From the IMG/VR virus record IMGVR_UViG_3300042861_001339, positions 1 through 42,447 of that record: a DNA stretch of 42,447 nucleotides; one strand, given 5' to 3'. The DNA is from a virus. Below, piece after piece: positions 7,864 to 14,575 of the stretch. The notes beneath the pieces are model-generated. The model saw nothing but the letters and a program-made list of their open reading frames with translations, was not told the origin of the DNA and made no database searches. The position numbers and the translations under genes were made by a program. How positions within the stretch are numbered: position 1 is the stretch's first letter; each line of letters opens with the position of its first letter.

Positions 7864-8502
7864 GTGCTTACATTTTTTTCCATTCTTATGTGCTGTTTTC
7901 AAGAAATTAAATTCCCTGTGGAAATTTCTGGGAATACCGGTGAATTTATTGCTATTCGTGGCGAATGTACTGGTAAGAGCATAAGATACTACGCAATTGA
8001 TTCCGGAATCAGTGTTTTTCCGGCTTCATTACTTTCTGATCCAAAAGCTACGGTTGTGACTTCTACCAACCCCGGCAAATATAGAATTCTTGCTTACACA
8101 TGTTTTAATGACGTTCCAAGTGAACCGGTAGTGGTCACAGTATTTATTGGACAGAAGCGCTTGGAAAGCGAGTTTGCCAAAGAAATACAAGCTATTTGGA
8201 ACGGCACCAAAGAAGAAGGAAAGGAAACAAATAGACAAAAGCTTGTTTCGTTATACAGGAAGATTTCTGAAATGTGTCTCAACCAAGAGTTTGTGACCGT
8301 GTCTCAGCTATTCCAAGCCGCAGTAAAAGAAGCTAACATCGCAATTCCTTCTGATTGCTTGTCTAGTTTGCGCGATAGGGTTGCCCAAGAAGTCAAAATG
8401 GTTTTAACTTCTGACCCTGATAAAGTAATCACAGGAACCATGCGCGTTGACGCTTCCCAAGTTTACAAGAAAGCCTCACAAATCCTTGAGGAGTTAAAAT
8501 GA
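7864..8502 (+). CDS. Unknown protein with hydrophobic N-terminus (212 aa)
   Basis: Not recognised. The first 12 residues are hydrophobic and contain CC (LTFFSILMCCF), possibly a short signal or lipoprotein-like start, though no charged n-region is present. Residues 20-95 are beta-rich and Ig-like ('TGEFIAIRGE', 'KYRILAYTCFNDVPSEPVVVTVFIG'). Residues about 100-212 are helical, ending in a Lys/Glu-rich helix. The GTG start is supported by AGAGGG upstream. It overlaps the papain-like protease gene by ATGA, so it may act with it (export, inhibition or targeting). Confidence 0.55.
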   Translation: MLTFFSILMCCFQEIKFPVEISGNTGEFIAIRGECTGKSIRYYAIDSGISVFPASLLSDPKATVVTSTNPGKYRILAYTCFNDVPSEPVVVTVFIGQKRLESEFAKEIQAIWNGTKEEGKETNRQKLVSLYRKISEMCLNQEFVTVSQLFQAAVKEANIAIPSDCLSSLRDRVAQEVKMVLTSDPDKVITGTMRVDASQVYKKASQILEELK

Positions 8503-9380
8503 ATAGCTTGCCCGGCTGGATAGAAGACAAGGAAGCAGTTTTGGAAATTGCTTCTGCCCTAGACTTTCCAACGTTTTCAACCACCGGTGCCTATTCTTTG
8601 GAAAGCGTACCAACGGAAGTATTTGGTTGGAAACTACACGAAAGCTTGGTTGGAGGCGCTTGGCCGTCACGCGATCAAGGCCAAGTTGGATCGTGTGTTA
8701 GTTTTGGAACTTGCGCGGCAATAGAATTCACCATGCTCGCTGAGATTTCTAAGCTTGAGCCGGAAGCCTACAAGCCATTAGCTCAAGAAGTTGTGTACGG
8801 TGGAAGCCGTGTGGAAATCGGCAAGGGAAGGATTTCTGGTGACGGTTCAATTGGCGCTTGGGCCGCAAAGTTTGTCACAAACTATGGCGTTGTTTCTCGC
8901 GGAGTTTATGGCAAAAACGATTTGTCAGCGTACAACGAGTCACGGTGCAGGGAATATGGGCGCGTTGGCGTGCCGGATGACTTAGAAGTTGAGGCTAGAA
9001 AGCACCCAATAAATAGCATAACTCTTGTGGAAAGCGCTGACCAAGCGGTAAAAGCGTTGGCGTCTGGGTACGGGATTTCTATATGTAGTAACCAAGGATT
9101 TACAAGGCAACGCGACAAAAACGGATTTGCGGCGCCACAAGGAAGATGGGGCCACTGTATGGCTGCTATCGGCTATCAGCTTGGCGAAAGGCCCGGCATA
9201 TGGATCTGTAATTCTTGGGGTGAACGATACCATACGGGTCCAGTAGGTAATGGAAATCCACCGTTGTGTGGATTTTGGGCTGATATGGAAATCGTTGACA
9301 AAATGCTTGGCTTGGGTGATAGTTGGGCTTTCAGCAGTTTTCTTGGCTTTCCCAAGAAGATGATCGACTGGAAGATATGA
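8499..9380 (+). CDS. Papain-like cysteine protease (C1 family)
   Basis: 293 residues. The active-site pattern of papain-like peptidases is complete: DQGQVGSCVSFG with Gln60/62 region and catalytic Cys66, GHCMAAIGY with His219, and CNSWGERY with Asn238. The order Cys-His-Asn and the spacing fit family C1. No signal peptide or propeptide is obvious; the N-terminal 50 residues could be a short leader. It stands in the block between virion genes and the operon terminator, where phages usually keep lysis genes, and no peptidoglycan hydrolase was recognised elsewhere. A lysis or host-envelope role is therefore possible; virion maturation is the alternative. Confidence 0.82.
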   Translation: MNSLPGWIEDKEAVLEIASALDFPTFSTTGAYSLESVPTEVFGWKLHESLVGGAWPSRDQGQVGSCVSFGTCAAIEFTMLAEISKLEPEAYKPLAQEVVYGGSRVEIGKGRISGDGSIGAWAAKFVTNYGVVSRGVYGKNDLSAYNESRCREYGRVGVPDDLEVEARKHPINSITLVESADQAVKALASGYGISICSNQGFTRQRDKNGFAAPQGRWGHCMAAIGYQLGERPGIWICNSWGERYHTGPVGNGNPPLCGFWADMEIVDKMLGLGDSWAFSSFLGFPKKMIDWKI

Positions 9381-9389
9381 GGGATTGAC

Positions 9390-9734
9390 GTGCTTATTCC
9401 ATATCCTGATGAATTTCCACTTGAGGCGTTTTCTTTGCTTCTTGACAGAGTGCGCGGCAAATCAATTCCGATTTCAGACCTTGCCCATTCAGCTTGGAAC
9501 GTTGCTGGGTATTGCCTTTCGCAGATGCTACCAGCCGGTCCAATGATTTCGTCCGCTCTGGCGGTTGAGTCAGAAATTGCTTCCAAATTTGATTTTAGTG
9601 ATACAAAGCTTTTGGAATACGCAATTGAAAACGGTTATAACCCGCCATCAGAAGATGGAGTTTCACGTGGCGTTATTCCTTGGATGTCAATCTTCTTGCT
9701 GGCAATAAAATTATTGAGGCAGCTTAATGTTTGA
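9390..9734 (+). CDS. Unknown protein (114 aa)
   Basis: Not recognised. Mainly helical; a hydrophobic stretch near residues 38-60 (AWNVAGYCLSQMLPAGPMISSALAV) and another near the C-terminus (WMSIFLLAIKLL) could be membrane-interacting. Start GTG 9390 with GAGGGA upstream. The last 8 nt overlap the HNH gene. Its position directly after the protease makes a role in lysis conceivable, but nothing in the sequence proves it. Confidence 0.5.
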   Translation: MLIPYPDEFPLEAFSLLLDRVRGKSIPISDLAHSAWNVAGYCLSQMLPAGPMISSALAVESEIASKFDFSDTKLLEYAIENGYNPPSEDGVSRGVIPWMSIFLLAIKLLRQLNV

Positions 9735-10044
9735 CTTCATCGGTTGGCGTTTTACGCGCACGCTTCAATCCTTGACCGTAAGGTCAGGACGCTGGCCAAC
9801 CGTGAGGTCGAAATTCCTTGCTGGAAAGCGCTGTTCAGCTTGCGACGATAGCGCAAAGCTTGAGGCGCATCATATCGTGCCGTTTTACGTTGACAGCGCA
9901 TTAGAATTGGAAGAGTCCAACCTTATTGCCCTTTGTCGCGATTGCCACTGGTTTATTGGCCATCTCCAGCACTGGGACAAATTCAACCCAAGAGTTGTTG
10001 AGGATTCAGCGCATTTTCTTAAGCGTGTAAAAGAGTTTACTTGA
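9727..10044 (+). CDS. HNH endonuclease
   Basis: 105 residues with a full HNH signature: CxxC (Cys36, Cys39), LEAHHIVPF (His48-His49), NLIALC (Asn65) and CRDCHWFIGH (Cys70, Cys73, His74, His79). The two Cys pairs bind structural zinc, and the His/Asn/His residues form the metal-dependent nuclease site. Phage HNH proteins of this size often stimulate terminase cutting or act as nicking or homing enzymes. Here it is the last gene before the terminator at 10110 and is not next to the terminases, so its role is open. Start ATG 9727 overlaps the previous stop. Confidence 0.82.
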   Translation: MFDFIGWRFTRTLQSLTVRSGRWPTVRSKFLAGKRCSACDDSAKLEAHHIVPFYVDSALELEESNLIALCRDCHWFIGHLQHWDKFNPRVVEDSAHFLKRVKEFT

Positions 10045-10109
10045 AAAAGTAATTGCGCGGAATAATATGACGTTGCCAAGGTCAGGATGACAGCGGGCAC
10101 GCTGGCACG

Positions 10110-10146
10110 AATAGGCTCCCAAGTTGGGAGTCTATTTCGTTTTATA
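10110..10146 (+). terminator. Intrinsic terminator closing the late region
   Basis: An 11-bp stem AATAGGCTCCC (10110-10120) / GGGAGTCTATT (10126-10136) with one G-T pair and loop AAGTT, followed by TCGTTTTAT. It lies 65 nt after the last late gene and before the long non-coding stretch. Confidence 0.75.
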
Positions 10147-10783
10147 TGCTAGCGAATAGAAAGATATCTTCAGCTTCTTTTCTATTGTCTACCGTTTTGG
10201 TTTATATCCTAGAAAAGTCAATTTTGCGCTAGTGCAACGATCTGAGGCAACATCAACCTTACTCCCAATGGACCGGTATCACCAAGCCTTGCGCAAATAC
10301 GGCAACGTGAGGCGCCTGCTCAACTTAAACACAGCCCTATCTTTCCGGATTGGTCCAATACCGCCTAGTCAACCTATATTTGCGCCAGACCGTTTTTGTG
10401 CCGTCAATCCGGGCAACGGGATTGGGCCTTCTTGCTTGGCCTTACTAGAGGAAAGCTTCCGTTCCAATGCGCGTAAAAAGTGCCCCAAAACGGCAAGCCG
10501 GAAGCCCCTATAGAGACAAGCGCTTGACCGCAAGCCTTAAAAGGATCAGCCGGGCAACCCGTAAAAAGGCAAAAAGAAGAAAAGCCACAGGGGTAAATAC
10601 TTTTACTGGGTGTGTTTGGAATACTTAACTCTTGACGGAAGCATCACTTAAAACTTTTCTGTTTTTTTTCTTTTTACGGTATGCCATGAACTATGGACTT
10701 CTCATAAAGCAAAAAGGTTTGCCCCCTTGGGGTTGACGCTTTTTGCGCATTTTTACTGGCCTAAAAAAAAGGTAATTCTGAGC
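10147..10783 (+). other. ~640-nt gene-free structured intergenic region
   Basis: No ORF with a ribosome site and phage-like composition. It holds several potential hairpins: AATAGAAA / TTTCTATT (about 10155-10187), CAATCC / GGATTG (around 10407-10427), and GCAAAAAG / CTTTTTGC (around 10708-10746). There is an imperfect 12-bp direct repeat TTTATAT(G/C)CTAG at 10141 and 10201. Poly-T and poly-A tracts occur at 10660-10680 and 10763. It may be a replication origin, a large structured RNA or a regulatory leader before the early promoter; I cannot decide which. Confidence 0.45.
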
Positions 10784-10812
10784 TTGACTTATTTCTGACT
10801 TAGAGTTTTAAT
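10784..10812 (+). promoter_or_regulatory. Strong sigma70-like early promoter
   Basis: TTGACT (10784-10789), a 17-nt spacer, and TTTAAT (10807-10812). This is the best-spaced promoter in the window and points into the ribozyme-containing early operon. The first start codon is at 10858. Confidence 0.7.
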
Positions 10813-10857
10813 TGGACTTGTAAGGTTGATCGAGTTGAGTGGAAAGGAAGTGACGCG

Positions 10858-11019
10858 ATGCTGACGCTTGAAGAAAAGGGCAAAGACGTTTTAGCCTATG
10901 CGATTTCGGTTGGAGTCGTTGAATACGATCTCAACGATATGATTGAGCTTCTCAAGGCAAACTATGAGATGCGCAAGGTTTGCTACCGGATTATTGACCA
11001 GTTCAACTTGATGAAATGA
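10858..11019 (+). CDS. Small early protein (53 aa)
   Basis: An ORF of 53 residues beginning MLTLEEKGKDVLAYAISVGV, acidic in the first half and basic near the end; predicted helical. ATG 10858 has a strong AAGGAAG ribosome site and the GCGATG start context seen in seven other early genes. It is the first cistron behind the promoter at 10784. Its TGA is 5 nt upstream of the hammerhead catalytic core that follows. No family recognised. First-transcribed small phage proteins often target host functions, but that is only positional inference. Confidence 0.65.
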   Translation: MLTLEEKGKDVLAYAISVGVVEYDLNDMIELLKANYEMRKVCYRIIDQFNLMK

Positions 11020-11072
11020 CCCGCTGATGAGCCACGCGATGTGGCGAAACAAGCCAACGGGCTTGTCCGGGT
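11019..11072 (+). ncRNA. Hammerhead ribozyme 1 (type I)
   Basis: Complete catalytic core. CTGATGA at 11024-11030; stem II GCCAC (11031-11035) / GTGGC (11041-11045), loop GCGAT; GAAA at 11046-11049; stem III ACAAGCC (11049-11055) / GGGCTTGT (ending at T11066), loop AACG region; cleavage nucleotide C11067 (GUC). Stem I is ACCCG (11019-11023) / CGGGT (11068-11072). Stems II and III are closed and stem I is open, which is type I topology. Self-cleavage would fall between 11067 and 11068, leaving a 29-nt leader before the ATG at 11097. Confidence 0.92.
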
Positions 11073-11096
11073 AACATAAAACCACAGGAGTTTGCG

Positions 11097-11393
11097 ATGA
11101 AATCTGGGTACGTTTATTTGATCCAAAGGTCTGGTCCAAACAAGATGTACTTCCGACACAGCCCCGATTATCACTATTCCGACCGCGTTCACTATGGCCA
11201 TTGGGGCGATTTGTTTATGAATACCGGCAAATCAATGCTCACGGAACAAGCCGGTTTGGCGCAAGCTTTCGATAGTAGGGAAGAAGCTCAGGCGCATATC
11301 AAACCAACGTCTCATTCATCTTGGAAAGTTTTGCGCGTTTCAAGGGCCAAGTATCAGGAAGAAGCGCTCAAATTCCTCAAACCAACCCGCTGA
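11097..11393 (+). CDS. Early protein downstream of hammerhead 1 (98 aa, paralogue of 12524 gene)
   Basis: Not recognised. It starts MKSGYVYLIQRSGPNKMYFR; the middle has Y-H-Y..W.DLF..TG, and the end is a Lys/Leu helix. The protein at 12524 has the same order: 'W.DLF.(H/N)TG', then an Ala/Leu-rich turn, then 'A..F.(T/S).(E/Q)EA.A.I', then a 'HW/SW' strand. The two are paralogues. Start ATG 11097 follows GGAGTTTGCGATG. The final TGA (11391-11393) lies inside the catalytic core of hammerhead 2, so translation to the end would place a ribosome on that ribozyme. Confidence 0.7.
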   Translation: MKSGYVYLIQRSGPNKMYFRHSPDYHYSDRVHYGHWGDLFMNTGKSMLTEQAGLAQAFDSREEAQAHIKPTSHSSWKVLRVSRAKYQEEALKFLKPTR

Positions 11394-11450
11394 TGAGTCA
11401 CGATAGGTGACGAAACAAGAACACGGCCAATTTCGTGTTCTTGTCCGGGT
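11385..11450 (+). ncRNA. Hammerhead ribozyme 2 (type I)
   Basis: CTGATGA core 11390-11396; stem II GTCAC (11397-11401) / GTGAC (11407-11411), loop GATAG; GAAA 11412-11415; an 11-bp stem III from A11415 to T11444 (ACAAGAACACG / CGTGTTCTTGT) with loop GCCAATTT; cleavage base C11445. Stem I is ACCCG (11385-11389) / CGGGT (11446-11450). Every conserved core base is present. Cleavage gives a 36-nt leader for the gene at 11482. The stop codon of the upstream gene is TGA 11391-11393 within the core. Confidence 0.93.
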
Positions 11451-11481
11451 CAAATTTCTTTATTGCGGAGTGAGGTGCGTC

Positions 11482-12114
11482 ATGTTTTCCAAGGAATTTC
11501 ATGAGGTTCATGAAAGAGAAATTGCCAACATCGTCAAGCAGTATCTGGATGACACCGATTTCGATCAATACATGGAAAAGCCAGACTATTCCAAAGATCG
11601 TGAATCTTTCATCTATGAGGTCCAAAACGAAATTGAAAAGAAGGTAGTTGCGGCATCCAGCGAGTTGGAGTCATACGCGGAAGATATTCAGACCAATTTG
11701 GAAAGTGAATTAGAAGGGAAGGTGGAGTCCGCAACCTCAGACTATCTTGACGGTATTGATTTTGACGAGTATGTGGCAGAACGTGTCGATTGGGACAATC
11801 TTGTCAAGGATTGCAACGTTGATTTCGAGCAGCTTATCAAAGAAAACGTGAATTTCGACCTAGTTGCTGGCCCGTTTGTGGAGCGCATGGCAGAGAAGGC
11901 GGTAGAAAGGCTCTCAGATATCCGCATCGCCGATATGGGCCAAGAAATCAGGACGGCATTCAAATACGATATTGAGGCGGTACAGAATTCCTTGTACGTG
12001 GCGCGCGAACACATTACTTTCTTGGAGGGCCAGATTTCGGAATTACGTGAACAGATTTCTCAAATACGCAACCAGCCCAAGAAATCGTGGTTTGCCAGAC
12101 TCATTGGCGCGTAA
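11482..12114 (+). CDS. Acidic coiled-coil early protein (210 aa)
   Basis: Not recognised. It is very acidic and helical; repeated 'YLD..DFD.Y' motifs (about residues 20-30 and 90-102: YLDDTDFDQY, YLDGIDFDEY) suggest an internal duplication. The C-terminal 45 residues form a coiled coil (ITFLEGQISELREQISQIRNQ) and end with a basic KKSWFARLIGA. ATG 11482 is chosen because GAGG precedes it; the longer frame from 11407 reads through hammerhead 2 and is not used. A DNA-mimic or scaffolding role is imaginable from the charge only. Confidence 0.65.
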   Translation: MFSKEFHEVHEREIANIVKQYLDDTDFDQYMEKPDYSKDRESFIYEVQNEIEKKVVAASSELESYAEDIQTNLESELEGKVESATSDYLDGIDFDEYVAERVDWDNLVKDCNVDFEQLIKENVNFDLVAGPFVERMAEKAVERLSDIRIADMGQEIRTAFKYDIEAVQNSLYVAREHITFLEGQISELREQISQIRNQPKKSWFARLIGA

Positions 12115-12119
12115 AACAT

Positions 12120-12177
12120 CCCCTTCACCCCACAAGGAATTCCCACTTGTGGGCCATAGGGGCTGTTTTTCTCACAG
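12120..12177 (+). promoter_or_regulatory. Structured leader A: nested hairpin plus second hairpin
   Basis: Outer stem CCCCT (12120-12124) / AGGGG (12158-12162); internal loop TCAC / CCAT; inner stem CCCACAAG (12129-12136) / CTTGTGGG (12146-12153). It is followed directly by CTGT (12163-12166) / ACAG (12174-12177). The second hairpin overlaps the ribosome site AGGAG, so it could control translation of the gene at 12189. Confidence 0.6.
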
Positions 12178-12188
12178 GAGTTTATGCG

Positions 12189-12443
12189 ATGGTCAAGCTT
12201 TCTGAGCGTGCTACGGAATTGTTTACAGCTTATGCCCGTGACGCGGGCAATTGGAGCGGCAACCCTATGGTTGGCGGCAACGTACCAAGCAACGGCAAAT
12301 CAGACCGTGGGTACATTTTAGCCTTAAAACGGCAAGGCCTTATTACAACGTACACAGAATATGGGTGCGTGTGGATCGTGTTCACCGACAAGGGATTGGA
12401 ATACGCGTCAACCCTAGGCATAAAAGTTTGCCTTCCCCACTGA
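12189..12443 (+). CDS. Winged-helix-like early protein (84 aa)
   Basis: The C-terminal half reads as a winged-helix wing: 'GYILALKRQGLITTYTEYG', then VWIVFTDKGLEYA, matching the 'L..L...GLI......g....W..lT.kG...a' form of MarR/PadR-like folds. The N-terminal helix LSERATELFTAYARDAG fits the preceding helix. Probably a small DNA-binding regulator; target unknown. Start ATG 12189 with GGAGTTTATGCGATG. The stop TGA (12441-12443) is inside the core of hammerhead 3. Confidence 0.6.
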   Translation: MVKLSERATELFTAYARDAGNWSGNPMVGGNVPSNGKSDRGYILALKRQGLITTYTEYGCVWIVFTDKGLEYASTLGIKVCLPH

Positions 12444-12498
12444 TGAGCCACAAAACGTGGCGAAACAGGAACACGAAATTGTCGTGTTCTTGTCTGGG
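12436..12498 (+). ncRNA. Hammerhead ribozyme 3 (type I)
   Basis: CTGATGA core 12440-12446; stem II GCCAC (12447-12451) / GTGGC (12457-12461), loop AAAAC; GAAA 12462-12465; stem III A12465-T12493 of 11 pairs with one G-T, loop AAATTGT; cleavage base C12494. Stem I is CCCA (12436-12439) / TGGG (12495-12498), slightly shorter than in the other two. Stem III shares GAACACG / CGTGTTC with hammerhead 2. Cleavage leaves a 29-nt leader before ATG 12524, the same length as after hammerhead 1. Confidence 0.92.
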
Positions 12499-12523
12499 TA
12501 ACATCAACCTTTGGAGTATTGCG

Positions 12524-12814
12524 ATGAAGGCATACGTTGGAATAACGTATTTTGTCAAGTCAATCACTAGGCGGTATTTAAGGGAAAGTGGATTCTACTG
12601 CCACGACAACCCGCCATATAATTGGAGCGATTTGTTCAGCCATACCGGAATTCAGCACACTACGGCAGACCTTAAGGAAGCTCAGGAATTCTACACGCCG
12701 CAAGAAGCGCTGGCCAATATACCAACGGAAGGCCATTGGGATATCGTTTGCATGACGGCACAAGAATACCAAAACGCTGTGAGAATTAACAATAACGAAA
12801 TAGGTGCCACATGA
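12524..12814 (+). CDS. Early protein downstream of hammerhead 3 (96 aa, paralogue of 11097 gene)
   Basis: Not recognised. It begins MKAYVGITYFVKSITRRYLR and contains 'NWSDLFSHTG', 'FYTPQEALANI' and 'HWDIV', the same landmarks as the protein at 11097. Leader and start region are also alike (GGGTAACAT, 3-nt changes, GGAG, GCGATGAA). The ribozyme, leader and gene were therefore duplicated as a unit. ATG 12524 is chosen from the GGAGTATTGCGATG context; the upstream extension overlaps the hammerhead. ATGA overlap couples it to the next gene. Confidence 0.7.
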   Translation: MKAYVGITYFVKSITRRYLRESGFYCHDNPPYNWSDLFSHTGIQHTTADLKEAQEFYTPQEALANIPTEGHWDIVCMTAQEYQNAVRINNNEIGAT

Positions 12815-13116
12815 ACCAAACAAATACGGAATTGCTTTGCCAACTGGCAAGGCTGGCGATTTCGCGCAACGATAGTTACAACGTGAAAGGCTATCAAAAC
12901 GATATTGTAAAGCGTTGTAGCTGGATCAAGCGCCAGATGTATGGATATCTTTATGAGTATTGGCTTCTGCGCAACGAAACACACGTTTCCGGATTGGACC
13001 GCGTTGGCTTGACCCATAGAATTACGGAATTGAAACTAGAGTTGGACAAGTTTGAGGCTTGCCTAGTGGAAGTCAAGGAATTCATGAGCAACGTCTGCTC
13101 TGTGCTGGACCGATAG
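12811..13116 (+). CDS. Helical early protein (101 aa)
   Basis: Not recognised. Helical, moderately basic, with aromatic residues (IKRQMYGYLYEYWLLRNE) and a C-terminal heptad helix (ITELKLELDKFEACLVEVKEF). It has no own leader: its ATG overlaps the TGA of the preceding gene (ATGA), so it is translated by coupling and belongs to the same RNA unit that starts at hammerhead 3. Confidence 0.6.
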   Translation: MNQTNTELLCQLARLAISRNDSYNVKGYQNDIVKRCSWIKRQMYGYLYEYWLLRNETHVSGLDRVGLTHRITELKLELDKFEACLVEVKEFMSNVCSVLDR

Positions 13117-13132
13117 AAAACGTTTTTGACAA

Positions 13133-13188
13133 CCCCATCACCGCCCACAGCAAATTGTGGGCGGAACTGGGGCTGCCAATTCCGGTAG
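13133..13188 (+). promoter_or_regulatory. Structured leader B: nested hairpin plus second hairpin
   Basis: Outer stem CCCCA (13133-13137) / TGGGG (13168-13172); internal loop TCA / AAC; 9-bp inner stem CCGCCCACA (13141-13149) / TGTGGGCGG (13156-13164), loop GCAAAT. A second hairpin CTGCC (13173-13177) / GGTAG (13184-13188) abuts it. Same architecture as leaders A and C; precedes the DUF932 gene. Confidence 0.6.
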
Positions 13189-13219
13189 CCAATATGACAG
13201 CAAGTATGGAGTTTCAGCG

Positions 13220-14188
13220 ATGGCACACGAAATTGATACGACTGGTGGCGTTGAGCGTTGCGTATTTGCCCGGCAACCGGCTTGGCACGGTTTGGGGAAA
13301 GTTGTACCGGAAGCGATGACCAGTGAAGAAGCCATAAAACATGCCGGTTTGGATTGGGCAGTGGATCTGAGGCCAATCTTCCGGAAGTCCAACAACAACG
13401 ATTTGATTGCCGTGAAAGATCGGCGCGCTGTGGTGCGGGTTGATTCTGACACAGAGCTTGGAATAGTTGGGATGCAGTACCAGCCAGTTCAGAATACGGA
13501 ATTGGGCGGTTTCATGGATCTTGTGCTAGGGCAAGGCGCGAAATACGATTCAGCCGGTAGTCTGCACGGTGGCAAGCGCGTGTGGCTGAACGCCAAGGTG
13601 AAGGATTGCTTTGAGGTTATTCCCAACGATCTTGTGGAAAGCTATATTGCCGTTCTGAACGGGCATGACGGCAACCTACGCATGATGGCCGTTGCCACAG
13701 GTACTCGCGTGGTTTGCGCAAACACGTTCCAGCTAGTCATGGACGAAAGCAAGTATGGCAAAAACAGGTCCATCGCAATCCGCCATGACGGAAAGCTCAA
13801 GGATAATGTTGAAACGGCACGGGTTGCCCTTGGCCTAGTTCATACCGCTACAGAGCGGATGGCACTTGAGGCAAAGGCCTTATTGAAGATAAAAATGGAC
13901 GATGAAGCCTTGGCCAAGTTTTATGTGGACCAAGTGCGAAGTCTCAAGCTCACCAAAGAGCGGGCTGAGGCGGTAGTTTCTGAGCTTGTCACGCTCCAGC
14001 ACAGCAAAACCAATACGTTGCGCGGTATGGAAGGAACGGGTTGGCAAGCCTATAACGTTTGGTCTGAATGGACCGACCACAGCACGCGCAGAACGGGCAA
14101 AGACGTGAGGCTTGAATCTACATGGTACGGTGAGGGAAGCCGCAGCAAGATCAACGCTTGGGATTCACTACTCCAGCAAGCTGTGTAA
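13220..14188 (+). CDS. DUF932 family phage/plasmid protein
   Basis: 322 residues with the family landmarks: an early 'PAWHGLGKVV' with 'MTSEEAIKHAGLDWAV', then 'RAVVRVDSDTELGIVGMQYQPVQN', 'SLHGGKRVWLNAKV', a central 'YIAVLNGHDGNLRMMAVATGTRVVCANTFQ', and a C-terminal 'TLRGMEGTGWQAYNVWSEWTDH' (excerpts, discontinuous). DUF932 (also known as TIGR03299) occurs in phages and plasmids; its biochemical role is not established, though it is often near recombination genes, as here. Start ATG 13220 in GGAGTTTCAGCGATG; the longer frame reads through leader B. Confidence 0.85.
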   Translation: MAHEIDTTGGVERCVFARQPAWHGLGKVVPEAMTSEEAIKHAGLDWAVDLRPIFRKSNNNDLIAVKDRRAVVRVDSDTELGIVGMQYQPVQNTELGGFMDLVLGQGAKYDSAGSLHGGKRVWLNAKVKDCFEVIPNDLVESYIAVLNGHDGNLRMMAVATGTRVVCANTFQLVMDESKYGKNRSIAIRHDGKLKDNVETARVALGLVHTATERMALEAKALLKIKMDDEALAKFYVDQVRSLKLTKERAEAVVSELVTLQHSKTNTLRGMEGTGWQAYNVWSEWTDHSTRRTGKDVRLESTWYGEGSRSKINAWDSLLQQAV

Positions 14189-14215
14189 ATTCTCAAAATA
14201 GAAAGGAAGTGCGAC

Positions 14216-14575
14216 ATGGCGACAAAGGAACAAGAAATTTTGTACCTTCACAAGATTTCTTCTGAAATCCCACAGGAGTATGGCTATCTTGTCGATTTGT
14301 TCAAGGAAGTTGTGCCGATTATGGAAGGCGCGATCAAGGATGATTTTTGCACCATAGGCTATGGGAGTTTGATGGACTCCAAGCTTGAATTGATCAAAGA
14401 GCGTGACGATATGCGCAAACAGGCCTTTATGGCTGGACTAGATGTGCGGCGCATCCAACGCGAAATCGAAAGCCTCAACGATCAAGTCAAAGGCCTTGAA
14501 CTCAGGAAGTCCAGCCTGAAGCACAATATCATGGAGACTTTCCGCTCAATGATGGAAAGGGTCAGAGAATATTGA
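14216..14575 (+). CDS. Coiled-coil early protein (119 aa)
   Basis: Not recognised. The N-terminal half is acidic and helical; residues about 65-115 form a coiled coil (heptads in 'RRIQREIESLNDQVKGLELRK'-type sequence, Met-rich tail). Short protein with a good AAAGGAAG ribosome site 8 nt before ATG 14216. It may oligomerise or serve a DNA-metabolism partner, but no motif identifies it. Confidence 0.6.
   Translation: MATKEQEILYLHKISSEIPQEYGYLVDLFKEVVPIMEGAIKDDFCTIGYGSLMDSKLELIKERDDMRKQAFMAGLDVRRIQREIESLNDQVKGLELRKSSLKHNIMETFRSMMERVREY

Noticed and set aside
10232-10513. 93-residue ORF in the long intergenic region
   Set aside because: Starts with GTG, no Shine-Dalgarno sequence, unusual Pro/Arg composition, and not coupled to any neighbour. 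Kept as non-coding, though a weak gene is not excluded.
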